This document shows positions 59,400 to 64,000 of a DNA stretch of 64,000 bases, piece after piece. Source of the stretch: Acidipila sp. (lineage in GTDB: Bacteria; Acidobacteriota; Terriglobia; Acidiferrales; UBA7541); NCBI GenBank assembly GCA_010365215.1, contig JAAFGT010000016.1, positions 6,349-70,348 of the forward strand. The letters are read 5' to 3'. The position numbers and the translations under genes are program-made. The notes below the pieces were generated by a model. That model was not told the origin of the DNA, made no database searches, and saw nothing but the letters and a program-made list of their open reading frames with translations. How positions within the stretch are numbered: the stretch's first letter is position 1; each line of letters opens with the position of its first letter.

Positions 59400-59422
59400 G
59401 TAGGGGCACGACATGTCGCGCC
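59400..59422. repeat. Dispersed GTAGGGGCACG repeat copy
   Basis: GTAGGGGCACGACATGTCGC, starting at 59400, contains the palindrome CGACATGTCG and shares its left part with copies at 34563 and 37865. Confidence 0.7.
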
Positions 59423-59454
59423 TGTCTTGAACGGCACCGTCGTCCGGATATCCT

Positions 59455-60810
59455 TCAGGGCGCAATTTCCGGAGCGCTAAACTTCATCTCGCTGAAAAAG
59501 ACCTTATCGATTTTGTAAACAGTTGAGCTCACATTCGTCCGCGCGTACGCCGCATCCTTTTCGCCCATCGCCGCGTTGACTTTCAGGATCTTGCCCCCCT
59601 TGTCGGTGAACTCCACCACCACTTGCGGCTTTTCGAGCTTTGCCACCAAGTCGCGGGGCGGCGTGTCCAGGAATTCAATGGCGCGAAGTCCCGACACCGC
59701 CTCAAAGATTCTCGAGGCCATAAATTCCTTGCCTTTGCGCTCGCCGGGCTCCTCGGCCAGCCATTTTCCAGCGGCATCCCTGGTCGCCGCAACGGTAACT
59801 TGCCCGTTATTCACGCGCATGTGGGCGATATCGCCTTCCTCGAAGCGCACCACGTGCTTGTCCCGCAGCTTGGCAAATGACACATCCAGCGCCTCCACAA
59901 ACGTAGAATCCACGCGAAAAATTGCCGGCCGCGAAGCATCGCGCGCAAAATATTTTTCATGGTCTTTTTTCCCGATCAACACGGTCCCTTCTTCGCCTTT
60001 ATCCGTTTTCACATGGAGAGTAATTGCCGGGCTGGCCAGGCCGTAGCGGCCCGGATCTTTCATCGTCTCGCTGGCTACATCGGCGAATTGCGCTGCAGAA
60101 ATCGTCCCAATGAGCGTGCTCAGGGCTTCGTCATCCGCTGGCGAAACTCGTGGTGAGAGCAGGTTCCACGAGCGCCCCTGTTTCTCCATGCGGAAGTCGC
60201 CGCTACTTCTGCGGATCTCTACCGTGATTAGCTCCGGCGAATGCAGGGCCAGCAGAGAACGGTCGCGAAGATCGGTGACCGATTTTGTGACGCTGGAAAG
60301 CAGGGACGCCGGCAGCAGCAGCACTTCCTTCGCGCTTCCCGGTTTCCCCCCGATCTGGCTTCCGTCCTCGAGAACGCCGTAAACGGAATCGCCGGTAAAA
60401 TCCTTTGCCCCCAAGCGCAAGCGGTGCTGGCCGCCCTTTTCTCGCACGATCGCGGTGACCGCTGCCGGTTCGAGTCCATACTCTTTCCACTGCTCCGCGC
60501 CCGCGGCAACAGTGCGGGTGGCCGTGGCGGTAGCCAGCGCTGTGGCCAGATCATCGGCGGCGCGCTGGTCGGCGCGCGCGGACAAGGGCTCGGCCAATAC
60601 CCAGTTTCCGTCGCGGCGCTCGATGGCCACATTTCCTTCGGCCCGCTCCAGCCGCACGGCGGCCACATCCGCAGCCGAAAAATGAAAAAGAGCCTGCGGG
60701 GCATTTTCTTCCGTGGCCGGAGGTTTGGGATGCCGGAACTCGGAGTAATAGACCCAGCCGCCCAGGGCTATCGCCACCAGCAGCACACCGAGAGTGCTCT
60801 TCTTCATCAT
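59455..60810 (-). CDS. DUF4340 membrane-anchored protein
   Basis: A 451-residue protein with an N-terminal membrane anchor (about 5-22) and a long soluble part of repeated DUF4340-like units, each with a VERRDG(N)W or RMEKQGRSWNL beta hairpin (about 65-75, 205-215). DUF4340 proteins regularly accompany GldF/GldG-type ABC genes. The gene lies 79 nt after the GldG-like gene on the same strand. Role unknown; probably part of the same envelope complex. Confidence 0.85.
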   Translation of the reverse strand: MMKKSTLGVLLVAIALGGWVYYSEFRHPKPPATEENAPQALFHFSAADVAAVRLERAEGNVAIERRDGNWVLAEPLSARADQRAADDLATALATATATRTVAAGAEQWKEYGLEPAAVTAIVREKGGQHRLRLGAKDFTGDSVYGVLEDGSQIGGKPGSAKEVLLLPASLLSSVTKSVTDLRDRSLLALHSPELITVEIRRSSGDFRMEKQGRSWNLLSPRVSPADDEALSTLIGTISAAQFADVASETMKDPGRYGLASPAITLHVKTDKGEEGTVLIGKKDHEKYFARDASRPAIFRVDSTFVEALDVSFAKLRDKHVVRFEEGDIAHMRVNNGQVTVAATRDAAGKWLAEEPGERKGKEFMASRIFEAVSGLRAIEFLDTPPRDLVAKLEKPQVVVEFTDKGGKILKVNAAMGEKDAAYARTNVSSTVYKIDKVFFSEMKFSAPEIAP

Positions 60811-60842
60811 TTCAGTTTTTGGATTTCTTCATTTCTGAGCGC

Positions 60843-60902
60843 GCTTAACGTGCGCCCGTTCAACCTGCGCGCGCTCAACCTGCGCCTGCTCAACGGCGGT
60901 TC
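60843..60902. repeat. 15-bp tandem array at the GldG-like gene end
   Basis: Units GCTTAACGTGCGCCC, GTTCAACCTGCGCGC, GCTCAACCTGCGCCT and a partial GCTCAACGGCGG (60843-60902). Read on the minus strand each holds a TGA or TAA; the gene's own TGA (60890-60892) is in the fourth unit. Confidence 0.85.
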
Positions 60903-62416
60903 CACCAGATCACGAATCCGGTTACCAGCGCCACTCCGGGCAGCAGCACCAGCGAGAACCAGAAAAACATGTTTTGCTGCGCCACGCTCAGTGCCAGGTG
61001 CCGGTTGGCCGGTGATTTCGGTCGAATGGAGATGAGATCCTCGTCGAGCGCCAGCCAGTCCACAGTATTAAGGAAGAGATCGCGATTCGGCACGTGGTGC
61101 AGCGCTTCGTTGGTAGCGAATCTCGAATTTCCTATCACCACCAGCCGCGCTGTTTTCCCTTCCAGTTTTTTTTCCGCCGCCACGCCCAGCGAGACCGGGC
61201 CCTGGTCGTCCACGCCAGGATCGAACTTTGGCTTGCCGCCATTCTCTTTGAGATCCGTCTCCGCCCAGCTCTCCTGCGAAGTGAGCAGCAATTCCGTGAC
61301 GGCAGGATCGCTTTTCTGCTTGTCGGCCTGCTTCACCGGACGCGCCAGCGGAAAAACAGTCATCGAGCGATCGAAATTCTTGGTGATGGGGTGCGCGCCG
61401 TACGTCGTCACCAGCGGCACCAGCGCGCCCAGGCCAATCATCTGTCCGGCGCCACTGACATCGATCACTGTTTTTTGATCCACCAAAATGTTCCAGTCTG
61501 AGAACAGTGCGTTCAGGCCGGGGTCCGTCGCGGGGTCCACCAGCACCAAAGCCTGGCCTCCGCCGTTGAGATATTTCCCCAGTGCATCAGCCTCCTGCGG
61601 AAAAAACGCGTTCTTCGGTCCGGCCACCACAACCACGGAACACTCCGCAGGCACGCTGCTTGCGCGAACCAGGTTCAGCGGCTTGACCTCAAAATTTTCT
61701 CCCTGCAACGCTTTTTGCGCGGCCGCGAATCCTGCTGCCTCGGTGTTCTCCAGCGAGGATTCTCCGTGACCTTCCACCATGCACACCGTCTTCGCTGTCT
61801 CTCTGGTAACTTTCAACACGGCGTTGGTCAGTGTCTGTTCGCTCATGTCCTCGAGGTGCTCGGTGCGGCTGCCGCTGGCCACTACGATTTCGCCCATCCT
61901 CCGCGCGCCATACTGCCGTGCCAAGTCGGGATGCTGCTGAGGGTCCACGGTTTGAAAAGTCAGGTGCCGGCTCAGGTGCTCGTATTCGCCGACCACCTCG
62001 TGCAGGGGGTCGTTGTTCCCCGTGCGGTCGAAATGGATCACGCGCACATCCTTCTGAAGTCCGGAGACCACTTTCCGCGTCTGGTCGGACAGGGTAAACA
62101 GTTTCTCCGCCGTCCAGTCGAACCGTTTTGAGTGGCGGACACCCAGAAAATTGAGCACCGCCAGAATGGCGACCACGGCCAGCAAGAGCACCGCGGTGTT
62201 CGTGCCCAGTTTTCCCGACCGCGAAGTAAAGTAACCCGCAATTTCCCGCGCGCTGCCTGCCGCCCCTGCTAGCAGCAGCGCGCCGCCGGCAATCAGGATC
62301 CACCGGGTCGGCGAGGTCACGATTTCCTGCACCGAATAGCGCACCAGGCCCGCGACCAACAGGGCCATGCCGAAGTAAGCCATGGTGCTGAAGACTTCCC
62401 GCCGGTCGAGCTTCAT
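60890..62416 (-). CDS. GldG-like ABC auxiliary protein
   Basis: A 508-residue protein of the Gldg/ABC-2 auxiliary type. Two helices lie at the N-terminus (about 13-28, 39-55) and a third at about 76-91; the large extracytoplasmic part has a sugar-binding-like DUF4350/GldG core (DVRVIHFDRTG, VVVVAGPKNAFFPQEADALG, GGQALVLVDP); a final helix is at about 480-500, followed by NRR. Its ATG overlaps the permease stop by 4 nt. Relatives in Bacteroidota serve gliding motility, but this pair is widespread in non-gliding bacteria. Confidence 0.88.
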   Translation of the reverse strand: MKLDRREVFSTMAYFGMALLVAGLVRYSVQEIVTSPTRWILIAGGALLLAGAAGSAREIAGYFTSRSGKLGTNTAVLLLAVVAILAVLNFLGVRHSKRFDWTAEKLFTLSDQTRKVVSGLQKDVRVIHFDRTGNNDPLHEVVGEYEHLSRHLTFQTVDPQQHPDLARQYGARRMGEIVVASGSRTEHLEDMSEQTLTNAVLKVTRETAKTVCMVEGHGESSLENTEAAGFAAAQKALQGENFEVKPLNLVRASSVPAECSVVVVAGPKNAFFPQEADALGKYLNGGGQALVLVDPATDPGLNALFSDWNILVDQKTVIDVSGAGQMIGLGALVPLVTTYGAHPITKNFDRSMTVFPLARPVKQADKQKSDPAVTELLLTSQESWAETDLKENGGKPKFDPGVDDQGPVSLGVAAEKKLEGKTARLVVIGNSRFATNEALHHVPNRDLFLNTVDWLALDEDLISIRPKSPANRHLALSVAQQNMFFWFSLVLLPGVALVTGFVIWWNRR

Positions 62417-63207
62417 GCCCGCCTCCAGCGCATGGAGTCCAGCGAGCGCAGCGTGAGCAGCAGGCTAAGCGCGATCAGGCTGGCATAAAAAATCAGCGCT
62501 GAGGTATCCACCACGCCGCGCGTGAAGTCCTCGAAGTGCCGCAGCACGGAAAGGTACTGCAGCACCTCGCTCACCACCGAGTTCGTGCCGCTGCGCACCA
62601 TGGCATCGATCAGCCACAGCAGCAGCGTCAGCCCGAAAGTTCCCGCCGCGGCGATAATCTGATTTTCCGTTAGCGAGGAGACAAACGTGCCGATGGCCAG
62701 CAGCGCTCCGCCCAGCAGAAACAGTCCGATATACCCGGCCAGCATCAGCCGCCACGGCGGCGCGGGATCGCTCGAGCGGTAGAGCAGCACCAGCTCCAGC
62801 GTCGTGGGCAGCAGCATCATGCCCAGCAGCGCCAGCGAAGCCATGAATTTTCCCAGCACAATTTGCAGGTCGGTGATCGGCGAGGTCATCAGCAATTCCA
62901 TGGTGCCGCGCTTGCGCTCTTCCGCGTAAACGCCCATGGTCATCATCGGTATCAGGAACAGCAGGATGGTCCCCATCAATCCAAAAAACTGCCTCATCAC
63001 CAGGCCGGGCATGTCCATCTCCATCATCCCGCCGCCGGCACGCATCGCTTGCATGGCTTGGGCCTGCGCCGCGCGGATGACGCCATCGAGCAGCACCTGG
63101 AAGAAAAACCCGGTGATAATCAAGAACACGCCCACCACCGCATAGGCAATCGGCGAAACCAGGTAGAGCTGCATCTCTTTGCGGAAGATGGCCAGAATAC
63201 TTTTCAT
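62413..63207 (-). CDS. ABC-2 type permease (GldF-like)
   Basis: A 264-residue membrane protein with six predicted helices. It opens MKSILAIFRKEMQLYLVSPI, typical of the ABC-2 permease family, and has the conserved EERKRGTMELLMTSPITD segment near 95-112. It overlaps the ATPase gene upstream and the GldG-like gene downstream by 4 nt each, so the three are translated as a unit. Confidence 0.92.
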   Translation of the reverse strand: MKSILAIFRKEMQLYLVSPIAYAVVGVFLIITGFFFQVLLDGVIRAAQAQAMQAMRAGGGMMEMDMPGLVMRQFFGLMGTILLFLIPMMTMGVYAEERKRGTMELLMTSPITDLQIVLGKFMASLALLGMMLLPTTLELVLLYRSSDPAPPWRLMLAGYIGLFLLGGALLAIGTFVSSLTENQIIAAAGTFGLTLLLWLIDAMVRSGTNSVVSEVLQYLSVLRHFEDFTRGVVDTSALIFYASLIALSLLLTLRSLDSMRWRRA

Positions 63208-64000
63208 CGCGACTCCCGCGCAACGGCTGCCGACTGCTGCGCCGGGGAAGTTTCCTCATGAGGCTCTTCCGTGGTGAGCTGCAGGAAAATATCCTCCAGG
63301 CTCAGGCGGATGGCGCGCAGCTCGCGAAGTTCATGGCCGCCACTCACCACTGCCGCGGCCAGCCTGCCGCGCACATCGCGTCCCGGCGTCGATTCAATGG
63401 TGAGGCTCAACATTCCCGCGGAATCCTGTCCCGCGGAATCCAGTGCCGCGCGGGCCATCGGTTCCATGGCCACGCGGACCACACCCTCCACGCCATCGCA
63501 GAGTGCGCGCAGCGCATCGGCTCCGCCGGCACCGGCTTTCACTTCCAGATGCACCGTCTCGCCGCCCCGCAGTTTGGAAGTGAGGTTGGCAGGTGAATCC
63601 TCGGCGACGATGCGGCCGTGGTTGATGATCACCACTCGGTCGCAGGTCACACTTACTTCCGGAAGGATGTGAGTCGATAAAATAATGGTGTGCGTTCCCG
63701 CCAGGCTCTTGATCAGGTTGCGCACCTCGATGATCTGCTTGGGGTCCAGGCCCACCGTCGGTTCATCGAGAATAATGACTTCCGGATCGTGCACCAGCGC
63801 TTGCGCCAGCCCCACGCGCTGCTTGTATCCGCGCGATAGCCGTTTGATCAACTGGTTGCGCTTGTCCGTGATATTGGCCATTTCCATCGCCCGGTTGACG
63901 CGCGCGCGGCGCACCGATGCCGGCACCTGCTTGATCCGCGCCACGAAGTCCAGGTAGCTGGCTACGCTCATTTCCGGATAGATCGGCGGAGTTTCCGGCA
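63204..64000 (-). CDS. ABC transporter ATP-binding protein (5' end outside window)
   Basis: The reading frame runs off the window edge at 64000, so the N-terminus with the Walker A motif is missing. Visible are the LSRGYKQRVGLAQAL signature, Walker B VIILDEPTVGLDP, and the LSTHIL H-loop, followed by a C-terminal accessory domain of about 120 residues. A 15-bp tandem duplication (63415-63444) encodes DSAGQDSAG. It pairs with the GldF-like permease (ATGA overlap). Confidence 0.92.
   Translation of the reverse strand, partial: PETPPIYPEMSVASYLDFVARIKQVPASVRRARVNRAMEMANITDKRNQLIKRLSRGYKQRVGLAQALVHDPEVIILDEPTVGLDPKQIIEVRNLIKSLAGTHTIILSTHILPEVSVTCDRVVIINHGRIVAEDSPANLTSKLRGGETVHLEVKAGAGGADALRALCDGVEGVVRVAMEPMARAALDSAGQDSAGMLSLTIESTPGRDVRGRLAAAVVSGGHELRELRAIRLSLEDIFLQLTTEEPHEETSPAQQSAAVARESR
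63415..63444. repeat. 15-bp in-frame tandem duplication
   Basis: CCCGCGGAATCCTGT and CCCGCGGAATCCAGT follow each other inside the ABC ATPase gene, duplicating five residues without breaking the frame. Confidence 0.85.

Overview
The window is high-GC, densely packed bacterial chromosome. The closest overall match is an Acidobacteriota (Terriglobia-like) genome. That placement is inference from a DUF4097 protein, a DUF2905 protein, a sucCD-ndk cluster, the mixture of housekeeping genes and the dispersed palindromic repeats; no rRNA is present to confirm it. Most of the window is ordinary core genome.

Layout. 1-7.6 kb: DinB-like protein, trpD and a DUF1272 zinc protein (minus strand), then sucC-sucD-ndk, a thioredoxin-fold exported protein, DUF2905 and xseA. 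7.6-8.0 kb: an antitoxin with an internally deleted RelE-type toxin remnant. 8-18.6 kb: lepA, a TPR/GAF/degenerate-GGDEF protein, a three-gene C4 acyl-CoA module (thiolase, 3-hydroxyacyl-CoA dehydrogenase, crotonase), ribH-nusB and guaB. 18.7-25.4 kb: a tandem TonB_C protein, then an AT-richer block of poorly characterised exported proteins, a good sigma-54 promoter and a truncated sigma-54 activator. This block is bounded by a 41-bp direct repeat. 25.4-31.2 kb: alpha/beta hydrolase, Tat-exported M24 peptidase, hypothetical membrane protein, RsbW-like ATPase, DUF4097 protein. 31.5-42.5 kb: secA, mrp, gamma-carbonic anhydrase, hisS, aspS, mutL, cmk. 42.8-50.2 kb: the minus-strand proteostasis series tig-clpP-clpX-lon, then rho. 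50.5-58.3 kb: neutral zinc metallopeptidase, DUF2339 membrane protein overlapping an M48/TPR protease, PilZ-like protein, inosine/xanthosine triphosphatase, tRNA-Gly(GCC). 59.4-64 kb: a four-gene translationally linked Gld-like ABC system, its ATPase cut by the window edge.

The most unusual items are: (1) a histidyl-tRNA synthetase with an extra segment of about 98 residues just before motif 2, in AT-richer codons than its flanks; its Shine-Dalgarno and its stop codon each lie in a dispersed repeat; (2) the direct-repeat-bounded 5.9-kb block with a sigma-54 promoter and an activator that lacks both the phospho-acceptor Asp and the DNA-binding domain; (3) a recurrent pattern of 9-18 bp tandem duplications at gene ends and starts; (4) a mutL that appears to start at CTG. 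Gene calls rest on motifs read by eye; no database search was run.
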